A stretch of 64,000 nucleotides of DNA, taken from NCBI GenBank assembly GCA_045806965.1, contig JBJMIG010000099.1:62001-126000 (forward strand). Direction: 5' to 3'. Below the pieces are notes generated by a model that was given only the letters and a program-made list of their open reading frames with translations, was not told the origin of the DNA and ran no database searches. This stretch comes from DASYTH01 sp045806965. GTDB taxonomy: Bacteria; Actinomycetota; Actinomycetes; Mycobacteriales; Pseudonocardiaceae. Of this stretch, positions 23,042-32,060 are shown in pieces; positions within the stretch are counted from its first letter, which is position 1, and each line of letters starts with the position of its first letter. Made by a program: the position numbers and the translations under genes.

Positions 23042-24718
23042 ATGTTCACTCAGCCAGTCGCCTCGACGTTCACTCAGCCAGTCGCCCCGTTCGCTGGTTC
23101 GCTCGGCCTCTCGGCGCTCGCCGCCGCGCTGCCGCTGCTGACCGTCCTGGTTCTGCTCGGTGTGGTCCGGGTCAAGGCGCATGTCGCCGCGCTCGCCGGC
23201 CTGCTCGTCGCGCTGCTCGTGGCCCTGCTGCTGTACCGGATGCCGGTCGGCCAGGCGCTGTCCAGCGCGGTGCAGGGCGCGGTCTTCGGCCTCTTCCCGA
23301 TCATGTGGATCGTGGTCAACGCACTGTGGATCTACAACATGACCGTGCGCACCAGGCACTTCGACGTGCTGCGCCGGTCGTTCGGCCGGGTCTCCGACGA
23401 TCCCCGGATCCAGGGCCTGATCGTGGCGTTCTGCTTCGGCGCGCTGATGGAGGCGCTGGCCGGGTTCGGCGCGCCCGTGGCCATCTCCGCGGTGATGCTG
23501 ATCGCGCTCGGGTACTCGCCGGTGCGGGCCGCCGTGGTCTCGCTGGTCGCGAACACCGCGCCGGTCGCGTTCGGCGCGCTGGCCACCCCCGTCATCACCC
23601 TGGCCCAGGTCACCGGGCGACCGCTGGACGTGATGTCCTCCATGGTCGGCCGGCAGACCCCGGTGCTCGCCGTGTTCGTGCCACTGGTGCTGCTGCTGCT
23701 CATCGACGGGAAGCGCGGCCTGCGTGAGTTGTGGGCACCCGCGCTGGCCTGCGGCATCGCCTTCGGCGTCGCGCAGTTCCTGGTGTCCAACTACGTCACG
23801 GCCGAACTGTCCGACATCGCCTCGGCGCTCGCCGGGGCGGCCGTGCTCGTGGTGATGCCGCACGCCCGGCGCACCGCCCCGGCCGAGGTCAAGGAGTCCG
23901 TGCTGACCGGCGGCGCGGGCACCTCCGTACAAACAGGCCCACCGGCCGAGCAGCTCCCGGTCGAGGAGGAGCGGGACTCCCGGCGCGACATCGTGCTGGC
24001 CTACGCCCCGTACGGGATCATCATCGTGATCTTCGCGGTGGCCCAGTTACCCGGGATCAAGCCGTTGCTCGCCAAGGCCACGCTGAACTTCCACTGGCCG
24101 CTGTTGAACATCGCGAACTCGGCCGGGAAGGCCGTGTCCGGCAACCGGTTGACCCTCCCCCTGCTGGCCGCGGGCGGCACCCTGGTGCTGATCGCCGGCA
24201 TCATCACCGCGATCGTGCTGCCGCTCTCGGCCCGCGCGGCGGCCGCCGAGTGGGGGGCGACCGTGTACCAGCTCCGGTTCGCCATCCTGACCGTGACCGG
24301 TGTGCTGGCGCTCGCCTACGTGATGAACCTGTCCGGGCAAACCGCCACGATCGGCAACTTCGTGGCCGGTGCGGGCGCGGGCCTTGCCTTCCTCTCGCCG
24401 GTGCTCGGCTGGTTCGGGGTGGCCGTGTCCGGCTCGGACACGTCGTCCAACGCGCTGTTCGGCGCGTTGCAGTTCAGCGCGGCGACCAAGGCCGGGCTGT
24501 CCCCCGACCTGCTCGCCGCCGCGAACAGCTCCGGCGGCGTGCTCGGCAAGATGATTTCGCCGCAGAACCTGACCATCGCGTGTGTCGCGGCGCAGCTCCC
24601 CGGCGAGGAGGGCGGCCTGCTGCGCAAGGTGCTGCCCTGGAGCCTCGGGCTGCTGCTGGTGATGTGCCTGCTGGTCACTTTGCAGAGCACCAGCGTGCTC
24701 GGCTGGATGGTGCCGTGA
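23042..24718 (+). CDS. lldP: L-lactate permease, LctP family
   Basis: A 558-residue polytopic membrane protein with about 12-14 apolar segments. Family motifs are FPIMWIVVNALWIYNMT, FCFGALMEALAGFGAPVAISAVML, SLVANTAPVAFGALATP, SGSDTSSNALFGALQ and GGVLGKMISPQNLTIACVA. It imports lactate or glycolate with protons. A hydrophilic loop of about 40 residues (AEVKESVLTGGAGTSVQTG...) splits the two halves. The ATG follows GGGAG. The first 15 residues contain a duplicated FTQPVA made by a 24-base DNA repeat. A strong terminator follows about 100 bases past the stop. Confidence 0.93.
   Translation: MFTQPVASTFTQPVAPFAGSLGLSALAAALPLLTVLVLLGVVRVKAHVAALAGLLVALLVALLLYRMPVGQALSSAVQGAVFGLFPIMWIVVNALWIYNMTVRTRHFDVLRRSFGRVSDDPRIQGLIVAFCFGALMEALAGFGAPVAISAVMLIALGYSPVRAAVVSLVANTAPVAFGALATPVITLAQVTGRPLDVMSSMVGRQTPVLAVFVPLVLLLLIDGKRGLRELWAPALACGIAFGVAQFLVSNYVTAELSDIASALAGAAVLVVMPHARRTAPAEVKESVLTGGAGTSVQTGPPAEQLPVEEERDSRRDIVLAYAPYGIIIVIFAVAQLPGIKPLLAKATLNFHWPLLNIANSAGKAVSGNRLTLPLLAAGGTLVLIAGIITAIVLPLSARAAAAEWGATVYQLRFAILTVTGVLALAYVMNLSGQTATIGNFVAGAGAGLAFLSPVLGWFGVAVSGSDTSSNALFGALQFSAATKAGLSPDLLAAANSSGGVLGKMISPQNLTIACVAAQLPGEEGGLLRKVLPWSLGLLLVMCLLVTLQSTSVLGWMVP
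23044..23086 (+). repeat. In-frame 24-base repeat at the lldP N-terminus
   Basis: The 19-base run GTTCACTCAGCCAGTCGCC occurs at 23044-23062 and 23068-23086, 24 bases (eight codons) apart, giving FTQPVAST then FTQPVAPF. It lies in the extracytoplasmic or cytoplasmic N-terminal tail before the first membrane helix, so length change should be tolerated. Confidence 0.85.
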
Positions 24719-24816
24719 GGGTTTTGACCGCACTCCACTGCCACGATCGGGGGACCTGGCTGGCGGAATGATCAATGTCCGTCCATAGTGGAGAGACCGG
24801 TGGGGACCGGGGAGAT

Positions 24817-24858
24817 GGGCCGCCTGGCAACGAGCGCACCGACACGGCCAGGCGGCCC
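24817..24858 (+). terminator. Hairpin terminator after lldP
   Basis: Perfect 12-base inverted repeat GGGCCGCCTGGC / GCCAGGCGGCCC (24817-24828 and 24847-24858) with an 18-base loop. It is followed by TGTTCGGTGTCTTTTG, which gives a modest T-rich tail. Confidence 0.85.
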
Positions 24859-24967
24859 TGTTCGGTGTCTTTTGCCGTGTCTTCTGTGCTCACATCGCAG
24901 ACTCGCTCGGGCCGCTCGCGGCCGCCGAGCCGACCCGCACAGCGTCCGAGCGCCACGCGCACATACA

Positions 24968-24987
24968 GCGCAAGGTGACATTCCGCT
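24968..24987 (+). repeat. Dispersed intergenic repeat, copy 1
   Basis: GCGCAAGGTGACATTCCGCT, identical over 20 bases to 42933-42952. The sequences to the left of both copies also share GCTCGCGGCCGC(C/T)GAGCCG and CGCAG(A/G)CTCG. Both lie in gaps upstream of regulator or metabolic genes, so this is a small dispersed element rather than part of a gene. Confidence 0.8.
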
Positions 24988-25087
24988 GTATCCACTGAGC
25001 GCACTCGCCCGGCTTCGCTCGCCTCCTGGGGAGTTCTGCGGTCGGGCACCGGCGGGGTGCCGCGTGTCGCGTGGGATTCTGACCCGC

Positions 25088-26290
25088 ATGAGCGGCGTGG
25101 CGCGGGAGGACGAGGCGGGGCTGTCGGCCGCGACGTACCTGGCGTTGGACCGGGCCTCCGGGAAGATCGCCTCGGCCGCACTGGCCGCGATGGACCAGCA
25201 GTTTCCCTGGTTCGGCCGGATGCCGGCCGATCAGCGGGCCAGCGTGCTCTTCATCGCGCAGACCGGGGTGGCCGGGTTCGTCGCCTGGCTGCGCGACCAG
25301 CGCCAGGCGTTGAAACTGACCGCGGACGCGTTCCGGGGGGCCGACGCGCAGGACCTGTCCCGGTGGATCAGTCTGCGCCAGACGGTCGAGCTGGTGCGGG
25401 TCGCGCTCGAGGTGTTCGAGCGGCAGGTCCCCGACCTCGCCACGGACGAGCCCGAACGGCAGATCCTGTCCGAGGCGGTGCTGCGCTACGGGCGGGAGGT
25501 GGCGTTCACCTCGGCCATGTCCTACGCCAGCGCGGCGGAGGCCAGGGGCGCCTGGGACGCCCGGCTGGAGGCCTCGGTGGTGGACGGGATCGTCCGCGGC
25601 GACGCCGAGGAGTCGCTGCTGTCCAGGGCCGCGGCCCTCGGCTGGGTGATGGAGGCGCCGGCCACGGTGCTGGTCGGCAACCCGCCGTCGGACGACCCGC
25701 CGACCGTCATCTACGAGGTCCGCAGCCGGGCGGCCCGGTCCGGGCGGCCGGTGCTCCTCGGGGTGCAGGGCGCGCGCCTGGTCGTGCTGCTCGCGGGGCC
25801 GACCGAGACACCGGCCGACCAGACGGTGCTGACCAAGATGGCCAACTCCTTCGGCGCCGGTCCGGTGGTGGCGGGGCCGACCGTGCCGAACATCGCCGAC
25901 GCGCACCGCAGCGCCTCCGACGCGTTGTCCGGGCTGCGCGCGGTGGTGGCCTGGCCGGCGGCCCCCCGCCCGGTGCGTTCCACCGAGCTGCTGCCGGAGC
26001 GTGCGCTGGCCGGCGACCCGGAGGCGGAGGGCCAGCTCATCGACCGGGTGGCCCGGCCCCTTGAGCAGGCAGGCGGCGGCCTGCTCGAGACCGTGGAGAC
26101 CTACCTGGAGGCCGGCGGAGTGCTCGAGGCCTGCGCGCGCCAGCTGTTCGTCCACCCCAACACGGTTCGCTACCGGCTGCGCAAGGCCGCCGAGCTCACC
26201 GGGTGCAACGCGAACCTTCCTCGCGACGCGCTCGTACTGCGGGTCGCACTCGCGGTAGGCCGGTTGTCCCGGTCGAGGGGACTTTGGTAA
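25088..26290 (+). CDS. fasR: PucR/CdaR-type regulator of fatty-acid synthesis (FasR-like)
   Basis: A 400-residue DNA-binding protein. The first 150 residues are helical (LALDRASGKIASAALAAMDQQFPWFGRMPADQRASVLFIAQTG...). The middle resembles a GGDEF-like CdaR sensor (APATVLVGNPPSDDPP...). The last 65 residues are the PucR C-terminal helix-turn-helix (LLETVETYLEAGGVLEACARQLFVHPNTVRYRLRKAAELTG). It lies directly upstream of fabD, as does SCO2386 (FasR) of Streptomyces coelicolor, which activates fabDHPF, and Rv2242 in mycobacteria. Its role here is inferred from that synteny. ATG 25088 is chosen as the conserved start. No strong ribosome site is visible. Confidence 0.85.
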   Translation: MSGVAREDEAGLSAATYLALDRASGKIASAALAAMDQQFPWFGRMPADQRASVLFIAQTGVAGFVAWLRDQRQALKLTADAFRGADAQDLSRWISLRQTVELVRVALEVFERQVPDLATDEPERQILSEAVLRYGREVAFTSAMSYASAAEARGAWDARLEASVVDGIVRGDAEESLLSRAAALGWVMEAPATVLVGNPPSDDPPTVIYEVRSRAARSGRPVLLGVQGARLVVLLAGPTETPADQTVLTKMANSFGAGPVVAGPTVPNIADAHRSASDALSGLRAVVAWPAAPRPVRSTELLPERALAGDPEAEGQLIDRVARPLEQAGGGLLETVETYLEAGGVLEACARQLFVHPNTVRYRLRKAAELTGCNANLPRDALVLRVALAVGRLSRSRGLW

Positions 26291-26388
26291 CGACGTGCCC
26301 ACCATCTAGTGTCCGAAGTGACTCAACCGTGACACAGTGTGAAACAGACAACGTTTTCCGGCCAGCACCGCTCATGCGGCGGCAACTT

Positions 26389-26422
26389 TTGTAGGACACC
26401 TACAAGACGCTTGTCCTAGATT
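26389..26422 (+). promoter_or_regulatory. Inverted repeat and -10 box upstream of fabD
   Basis: TTGTAGG-ACA-CCTACAA (26389-26405) is a perfect 7+7 inverted repeat. It is followed by TTGTCC and a TAGATT -10-like box (26417-26422), 43 bases before the fabD start. The position suits an operator/activator site for the upstream FasR-like protein at the fab operon promoter. Binding is inference. Confidence 0.5.
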
Positions 26423-26464
26423 CGTGCCTGCCGGCATGGCTGGTGACCCCGAGGAACCGGGAGA

Positions 26465-27406
26465 GTGGACATCGTGCTCGCGCTACTCGCTCCAAGCCAA
26501 GGCTCCCAGACCCCTGGCATGTTCACGCCCTGGCTGGACCTGCCCGACGCCCGCGACACCGTGGGCCGCTGGTCCGAGCTGACCGGTCTGGACCTCATCC
26601 GGCTGGGCACCGAGGCGGACGCCGAGGAGATCAAGGACACCGCCGTCACCCAACCGCTCGTGGTGGCGCTGGCCCTGCTCGCCTTCGCCGAGCTCGAGCG
26701 CCGGACGCCGATCCCGGCGGACACCGTCGTCGCCGGCCATTCGGTCGGCGAGTTGGCCGCGGCCGCCATGGCCGGGGTGCTCGCCGCGGACGACGCGGTC
26801 GCGCTCGCCGCGGTCCGCGGCCGGGAGATGGCCGCCGCCTGCGCGCTCGAGCCGACCGGCATGGCCGCGGTGCTCGGCGGCGAGCCGGACGAGGTGGTCG
26901 CCTGGCTGGCCGGCTTCGACCTGATCGCGGCCAACCGCAACGGCGCGGGCCAGATCGTGGCGGCCGGACCGCTCGACGCACTTGACAAGATCGTCGAGGC
27001 GACCGAGCGCCCGGCGAACAAGGTGATCAAGCTCAAGGTGGCCGGCGCGTTCCACACCCGGTTCATGGCCCCGGCCGGAGAAGCCATGCTGGAACGGGCG
27101 AAGCACGTGCGCACCGCCGACCCGGTCCGCCCCCTGCTGTCCAACAAGGACGGTCAGGCGGTGACCACCGGCGCCGAGGTGCTCACCCGGCTGGTCGGCC
27201 AGGTGACGAGCCCCGTGCGGTGGGACGCGTGCATGGCGACCTTCCGCACGCTCGGCGTGACCGGGCTCGCCGAACTGCCGCCGGCCGGAACCCTGACCGG
27301 GCTGGCCAAGCGTGACCTCAAGGGCGTTGCGGCGCTCGCCCTGAAAGTGCCGGCGGACCTGGCCAAGGTGGCCGAACTCATCGCGGCGGACGGGAGTGGA
27401 TCGTGA
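26465..27406 (+). CDS. fabD: Malonyl-CoA:ACP acyltransferase
   Basis: A 313-residue enzyme that moves malonate from CoA to acyl carrier protein, giving the extender unit for FasII. The nucleophile motif GHSVGE is present (Ser near residue 93), as are the N-terminal LAPSQGSQTPGM oxyanion segment and the catalytic-His region GAFHTRFM (about 200). The start is GTG 26465 with GAGGAACCGGGAGA upstream. It is the first gene of the fabD-fabH-acpP-fabF-accD operon. Its stop overlaps the fabH start by four bases (GTGA), so the two are translationally coupled. Confidence 0.96.
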   Translation: MDIVLALLAPSQGSQTPGMFTPWLDLPDARDTVGRWSELTGLDLIRLGTEADAEEIKDTAVTQPLVVALALLAFAELERRTPIPADTVVAGHSVGELAAAAMAGVLAADDAVALAAVRGREMAAACALEPTGMAAVLGGEPDEVVAWLAGFDLIAANRNGAGQIVAAGPLDALDKIVEATERPANKVIKLKVAGAFHTRFMAPAGEAMLERAKHVRTADPVRPLLSNKDGQAVTTGAEVLTRLVGQVTSPVRWDACMATFRTLGVTGLAELPPAGTLTGLAKRDLKGVAALALKVPADLAKVAELIAADGSGS

Positions 27407-28377
27407 CCGAACTTCGGCTGTCCACGGGAGCACCAGCCACCCGAATCCTCGGGTTCGGCAGCACCCAGCCGGAGCAGGTGGTCACCAACGACGACCTAGC
27501 CAAGCTCATGGACACCACCGACCAGTGGATTCGCGAGCGGGTCGGGATCATCGAGCGCCGGTTCGCGGCCAAGGACGAGACCGCCGAGGACATGGCGGTG
27601 GCCGCCGGCTCCAAGGCACTCGCCGATGCCGGTCTCCAACCGTCCGATGTGGACACCGTGATCCTGGCCAACTGCACCTCGACCGTGCCCATCCCCAACT
27701 ACGCCGCTTCGGTCGCCGACCGGATCGGGGTGAAGGCGGCCGGCGCGTTCGACCTCAACGCGGCGTGTGCCGGGTTCTGCTACTCCCTCGGCATCGCCTC
27801 CGACCTGGTCCGCTCCGGCTCGGCCAAGCGGGTGCTGGTGATCGGCGCGGAAAAGCTGACCGACGTGGTCGACCCGGTCGACCGGGCGAACGCGATCATC
27901 TTCGCGGACGGTGCGGGCGCGGCCGTGGTCGGCCCGTCCGACGAGCCCGGCATCGGTCCGGTGGTCTGGGGCACCGCGGGCGACATGGTGGATCTGATCT
28001 ACATGCGGGACGAGAAGTACATCTTCCAGGAGGGCCAGTCGGTGTTCCGCTGGGCGACCACGCAGATCGCCCCGATCGCGGTCCGCGCGCTCGAGGCGGC
28101 CGGGCTACAGCCGTCCGATGTGGACGTTCTGGTGCCGCACCAGGCCAACCTGCGCATCGTGGAGGCGATCGCCAAGCGGTTGCGCAAGTTGGGCGCCCGG
28201 GAGGACATGGTGGTGGCGGACGACATCGTGTACTCCGGCAACACGTCCTCCGCCTCGATCCCGATGGCCATGGACCACATGCGGGCGGCGGGCCGGATCC
28301 ACACCGGAGACGTTGCCCTGCTGATCGGCTTCGGCGCCGGGCTGTCCTACGCCGGCCAGGCCGTGATCTGCCCGTAG
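27403..28377 (+). CDS. fabH: 3-oxoacyl-ACP synthase III
   Basis: A 324-residue condensing enzyme that starts fatty-acid chains from an acyl-CoA primer and malonyl-ACP. The catalytic triad is visible: Cys in NAACAGFCYSLG (about residue 122), His in VPHQANLRI and Asn in YSGNTSSASIPMA. GTG start overlaps the fabD stop. In actinomycetes FabH often prefers branched or short-chain primers, but the sequence alone does not show which. A 65-base gap with AGGAAGGAAG precedes acpP. Confidence 0.96.
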   Translation: MTELRLSTGAPATRILGFGSTQPEQVVTNDDLAKLMDTTDQWIRERVGIIERRFAAKDETAEDMAVAAGSKALADAGLQPSDVDTVILANCTSTVPIPNYAASVADRIGVKAAGAFDLNAACAGFCYSLGIASDLVRSGSAKRVLVIGAEKLTDVVDPVDRANAIIFADGAGAAVVGPSDEPGIGPVVWGTAGDMVDLIYMRDEKYIFQEGQSVFRWATTQIAPIAVRALEAAGLQPSDVDVLVPHQANLRIVEAIAKRLRKLGAREDMVVADDIVYSGNTSSASIPMAMDHMRAAGRIHTGDVALLIGFGAGLSYAGQAVICP

Positions 28378-28442
28378 GGCAAGGAAAAGCTCCGGGCGGC
28401 GAAAGACCGGCCGGTGAAACCCACAGGAAGGAAGAAGACTCA

Positions 28443-28709
28443 ATGGTGAACGAGGGCGCGGCACAGGGCTTCAGCGAGAACGACATTCTGGAAGGTCTCG
28501 CCGAGATCGTCGAGGAGGTCGCCGGGGTTGCCGTCGAGGACGTCACCCCCGAGAAGTCCTTCGTGGACGACCTGGACATCGACTCGCTGTCCATGGTCGA
28601 GATCGCCGTACAGGCCGAGGACCGGTTCGGGGTCAAGATTCCGGACGACGAGTTGGCCAACCTCAAGACCGTCGGCGACGCGGTGAGCTACGTCTCCAAG
28701 AACGCATAG
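28443..28709 (+). CDS. acpP: Acyl carrier protein
   Basis: An 88-residue, very acidic four-helix carrier with the phosphopantetheine attachment serine in DLDIDSLSMVE (about residue 43). The length fits a FasII carrier with a short N-terminal extension (MVNEGAAQGFSEND), not the long C-terminal tail of mycobacterial AcpM. ATG 28443 is preceded by GGAAGGAAGAAGACTCA. It lies in the middle of the fab operon, between fabH and fabF. Confidence 0.96.
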   Translation: MVNEGAAQGFSENDILEGLAEIVEEVAGVAVEDVTPEKSFVDDLDIDSLSMVEIAVQAEDRFGVKIPDDELANLKTVGDAVSYVSKNA

Positions 28710-28739
28710 GGCTTTTCTTCTGCTTCACACGGAGGGGTT

Positions 28740-29984
28740 GTGAGCAACGCCGATATCGTCATCACCGGGCTGGGCGCCACCACGCCGCTTGGCGGTGACG
28801 TCGCGTCCACCTGGGACGGAATGCTGGCCGGGCGAAGCGGGGTGTCGACCCTCGAGGCCGACTGGGTCGACCGGTTCGACCTCCCGGTCCGCATCGCCGC
28901 GCAGCTCGCCCAGGAGCCGACCGAGATCCTGCCGCGGGTGGAGGCTCGCCGGCTGGACCGGTGTGAGCAGGTGGCCGTGATCGCCGCCCGCCAGGCCTGG
29001 CGCGACGCCGGTCTGGGCGAGCCGGGCGACCTCGACCAGGTCGACCCGGACCGGCTCGGCGTCGTGATCGGCACCGGCATCGGGGGCGTGCTCACCGTGC
29101 TCGCCCAGGACGACCTCCTGGAGAACTCCGGGCTGCGCAAGGTGTCGCCACTGACCGTGCCGATGCTGATGCCCAACGGCCCGGCCGCGCACGTCGGCCT
29201 CGACCTCAAGGCCAGGGCCGGGGTGCACGCCCCGGTGTCGGCCTGCGCGTCCGGTGCCGAGGCGATCGCCATGGCATGGCGGATGCTGCGCTCCGGCGAG
29301 GCCGACATCGTGGTGGCCGGCGGCGCCGAGGCGGCCATCGCCGGCCTCACCATGGCCGGATTCGCCCAGGCGCGCACCATGAGCACCCGAAATGACGAGC
29401 CGACCAAGGCGTCCCGGCCGTTCGACGTGCACCGGGACGGCTTCGTGCTCGGCGAGGGCGCCGGCGTGATGGTGCTCGAGCGGGCCGAGCACGCCGCGGC
29501 CCGCGGCGCCAAGGTGTACGGCCGGCTCGCCGGCATTGGCACCAGCTCCGACTCCTACCACATCACCGCTCCCGACCCGGAGGGCCTCGGCCAGGCAAGG
29601 GCCATCTCGTCGGCACTGCGCAGCGGCGGCGTCGATCCGGTTGACGTCGGCCATGTGAACTGCCACGCGACCGCCACCCCGGTCGGCGACGTGGCGGAGA
29701 CCGTCGCGGTCCGCAAGGCGATCGGCGACCACCCGGTGCTCACCGCGCCGAAGAGCTCGTTCGGGCATCTGCTCGGGGCGGCCGGTGCGGTCGAGGCGAT
29801 CATCACCGTGCTGTCCATTCACGACGGTGTGGTGCCGGCGACGCTGAACCTCGACGACCTCGATCCCAAGGTGCTGCTCGACGTCGTCGCGGGCGAGCCG
29901 CGCAAGATCGAGCTGACCGCCGCGGTGAACGACTCGTTCGGCTTCGGTGGCCACAACGTCGCCCTGCTCTTCACCGCTGCCTGA
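28740..29984 (+). CDS. fabF: 3-oxoacyl-ACP synthase II
   Basis: A 414-residue elongating condensing enzyme. The Cys-His-His triad is present: VSACASGAEAIAMA (about residue 167), NCHATATPVGD and KSSFGHLLGAAGAVE. It carries the DGFVLGEGAGVMVLE and NDSFGFGGHN signatures. GTG start behind GGAGGGGTT. There is a single fabF, where mycobacteria have the kasA/kasB pair at this place, so mycolic-acid type elongation is not indicated. Confidence 0.95.
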   Translation: MSNADIVITGLGATTPLGGDVASTWDGMLAGRSGVSTLEADWVDRFDLPVRIAAQLAQEPTEILPRVEARRLDRCEQVAVIAARQAWRDAGLGEPGDLDQVDPDRLGVVIGTGIGGVLTVLAQDDLLENSGLRKVSPLTVPMLMPNGPAAHVGLDLKARAGVHAPVSACASGAEAIAMAWRMLRSGEADIVVAGGAEAAIAGLTMAGFAQARTMSTRNDEPTKASRPFDVHRDGFVLGEGAGVMVLERAEHAAARGAKVYGRLAGIGTSSDSYHITAPDPEGLGQARAISSALRSGGVDPVDVGHVNCHATATPVGDVAETVAVRKAIGDHPVLTAPKSSFGHLLGAAGAVEAIITVLSIHDGVVPATLNLDDLDPKVLLDVVAGEPRKIELTAAVNDSFGFGGHNVALLFTAA

Positions 29985-30027
29985 CCACGAATCAGCAGTG
30001 GACACCCAGTTACCCAAGGAGCACCCG

Positions 30028-31470
30028 ATGACGGTTGTGGCCACACGGCCCGGCACCCGGCAACTCGATCCCCGGGAACCGGAGGTGCGGCTGGCCGCCC
30101 TGCTCGACCCCGATTCGATCGCACCACTGCGCCCGGCCGACTCGTCCGGCGTCTACGCGGTCCGCGGCCGCATCGACGGCACCAAGGTGATCGCCTACTG
30201 CACCGACGCCACCAAGATGGGCGGCGCCATGGGCACCGAGGGCTGCCGGCACATCGTGGAGGCGATCGACACCGCGGTGCGCGAGCGCTGCCCGGTGCTG
30301 GGCGTCTGGCACTGCGGCGGCGCACGGCTGGCCGAGGGTGTCGAGTCGCTGGACGCGGTCGGCCAGGTGTTCGCCGCGATGATCCGAGCTTCCGGGCGGG
30401 TGCCGCAGATCTCGGTGGTGGTCGGACCGGCCGCGGGTGGCGCCGCGTACGGACCGGCGCTCACCGACGTGGTGGTCATGTCTCCGGAGGGCCGGGTGTT
30501 CGTCACCGGCCCGGATGTGGTGCGCAGCGTCACCGGCGAGCAGATCGACCAGGAGGGCCTCGGCGGCGCCGAGGCCCACGGCCGGCGATCCGGCGTGGTT
30601 CACGTGTTGGCCACCGACGAGACCGACGCCTACCGGCGGGCCAGGCGGCTCACCTCGCTGTTCGCCAAGCCCGGCCTGTTCGACCTGCACGCGGTCCGCG
30701 CCGAGGAGAACCTCCGGGTACTGCTGCCCGAGCAGGGCAACCGCGCCTACGACGTCAAGCCGCTGCTGCGCGGCATTCTCGACGTCGCCGTCGACGACGA
30801 CGGCACTGTGCAGTCGATGTTCGAGGAACTGCAGGCCAGGTGGGCGCCCAACATCGTGGTCGGCCTCGGCCGGCTCGGCGGCCGCACGGTCGGCGTGATC
30901 GCGAACAACCCGCTGCGCAAGGGCGGCTGCCTCGACTCGCTCTCCGCCGAGAAGGCCGCTCGGTTCGTCCGGATGTGCGATTCCTTCGGCGTGCCGCTGC
31001 TGGTCGTCGTGGACGTGCCCGGCTACCTGCCCGGCGTCGGGCAGGAGTGGGAAGGTGTGGTCCGGCGCGGGGCGAAGCTGCTGCACGCATTCGCCGAGGC
31101 GGTGGTCCCCCGGGTGACCCTGGTGACCCGCAAGGCCTACGGCGGCGCCTACATCGCGATGAACTCGCGCTCGCTCGGCGCGACCGCCGTGTTCGCCTGG
31201 CCGGAGGCCGAGGTCGCGGTGATGGGCGCCAAGGCAGCGGTGGGCATCCTGCACCGCAAGAAGCTCGCCGCCGCACCCGAGGAGGAGCGCGAGGCGCTGC
31301 ACGTCCGGCTCACCGAGGAACACGAGCGGATCGCCGGCGGGGTGGACCGGGCCATGGCGATCGGCGTGGTCGACGAGGTGATCGATCCGAGGCACACCCG
31401 GCGCAAACTCGCCGAGGCACTGGCCGCCGCGCCGGCCGGCCGCGGCGCGCACGGCAACATCCCGCTGTAG
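30028..31470 (+). CDS. accD6: Acyl-CoA carboxylase beta subunit (AccD6-like)
   Basis: A 480-residue carboxyltransferase subunit that transfers CO2 from biotin to acetyl- or propionyl-CoA. Two crotonase-like halves are present, with oxyanion-forming glycines GPAAGGAAYGPALTD and RKAYGGAYIAMNSRSLGA. It needs a biotinylated alpha subunit, not encoded in this window. It closes the fab operon (43 bases after fabF), as accD6 does in mycobacteria, so acetyl-CoA carboxylation to malonyl-CoA is the likely role. ATG 30028 has AAGGAG upstream. Confidence 0.92.
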   Translation: MTVVATRPGTRQLDPREPEVRLAALLDPDSIAPLRPADSSGVYAVRGRIDGTKVIAYCTDATKMGGAMGTEGCRHIVEAIDTAVRERCPVLGVWHCGGARLAEGVESLDAVGQVFAAMIRASGRVPQISVVVGPAAGGAAYGPALTDVVVMSPEGRVFVTGPDVVRSVTGEQIDQEGLGGAEAHGRRSGVVHVLATDETDAYRRARRLTSLFAKPGLFDLHAVRAEENLRVLLPEQGNRAYDVKPLLRGILDVAVDDDGTVQSMFEELQARWAPNIVVGLGRLGGRTVGVIANNPLRKGGCLDSLSAEKAARFVRMCDSFGVPLLVVVDVPGYLPGVGQEWEGVVRRGAKLLHAFAEAVVPRVTLVTRKAYGGAYIAMNSRSLGATAVFAWPEAEVAVMGAKAAVGILHRKKLAAAPEEEREALHVRLTEEHERIAGGVDRAMAIGVVDEVIDPRHTRRKLAEALAAAPAGRGAHGNIPL

Positions 31471-31479
31471 TCGCGACGG

Positions 31480-32040
31480 TCAGCAACGCTCGTGCTGCGG
31501 GGACTGGTTGGGCGGCCCGGAGTCGACCTTCCAGGACCCGTTCTCCTGGAGCAGGGGCAGCACGATCCGCCAGCGAATGCACCGCTCGTGCAGCTCAAGC
31601 GGTGCGTCCTCGAGATCCTGCACGCTGGTGAAGCCGAGCAGCACCTCGGCGCTGCCGCCCGGACCGAGCTCGATGCGCTGCGCCACGATGTTGCCGTCCC
31701 TGGTGCTGCGGTAGGACATCCGCCAGGCCCGCTCCGGCTCGTTGGTCGCCCGCCGCTGACTCACCACGGTCTGCCAGCGGTCGTAGCGCCGGGCGTTGAT
31801 CGCGTCGAAGTAGGTCTGGAGCAGCTCGCGCACGGTCGGATAGAGCGGGTGCCCGGTGGCCTCCTTGGTGCCAACCACGGTGGCGGCACCGGGTTGCTGG
31901 CCGGGCGGCACCGTCTGGGTTCCGGGCAGCACGCCGCCGGACGCTGACGGCGCCGGGTCCGCGTAGAGCTGCCGGGCGACGATCGTCGCGGCGGCCGTGA
32001 CGATCAGCGTGACCAGCACGACCGGCAGCACCCAGCGCAT
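31480..32040 (-). CDS. Membrane-anchored protein of unknown function
   Basis: A 186-residue protein with one N-terminal membrane helix (VLPVVLVTLIVTAAATIVA), a Pro/Gly-rich linker and an external domain of about 120 residues (VRELLQTYFDAINARRYDRW...VAQRIELGPGGSAEVLLGF...WRIVLPLLQENGSWKVDS). The domain looks like an NTF2-type (SnoaL/DUF4878-like) alpha-beta cone: a leading helix with DAINARRYDRW and strands ending in WKVD. Known relatives often sit on the outer face of actinobacterial membranes with unknown roles. It overlaps nothing. It lies 20 bases downstream of the DUF3145 gene and is probably co-transcribed with it. Confidence 0.65.
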   Translation of the reverse strand: MRWVLPVVLVTLIVTAAATIVARQLYADPAPSASGGVLPGTQTVPPGQQPGAATVVGTKEATGHPLYPTVRELLQTYFDAINARRYDRWQTVVSQRRATNEPERAWRMSYRSTRDGNIVAQRIELGPGGSAEVLLGFTSVQDLEDAPLELHERCIRWRIVLPLLQENGSWKVDSGPPNQSPQHERC

Positions 32041-32060
32041 GGCGTCGAGGGTGCCACGGC

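Larger units (their letters stand above)
24719..25087. other. Gap between lldP and the FasR-like gene
   Basis: 369 bases with no supported gene. It contains the lldP terminator (24817-24858) and, from about 24890 to 25020, a stretch rich in GCTCG/CGAGC motifs ending in GCGCAAGGTGACATTCCGCT. This relates to the gap at 42.72-42.97 kb. The promoter of the regulator gene at 25088 should also be here. No clean -35/-10 pair stands out. Confidence 0.6.
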
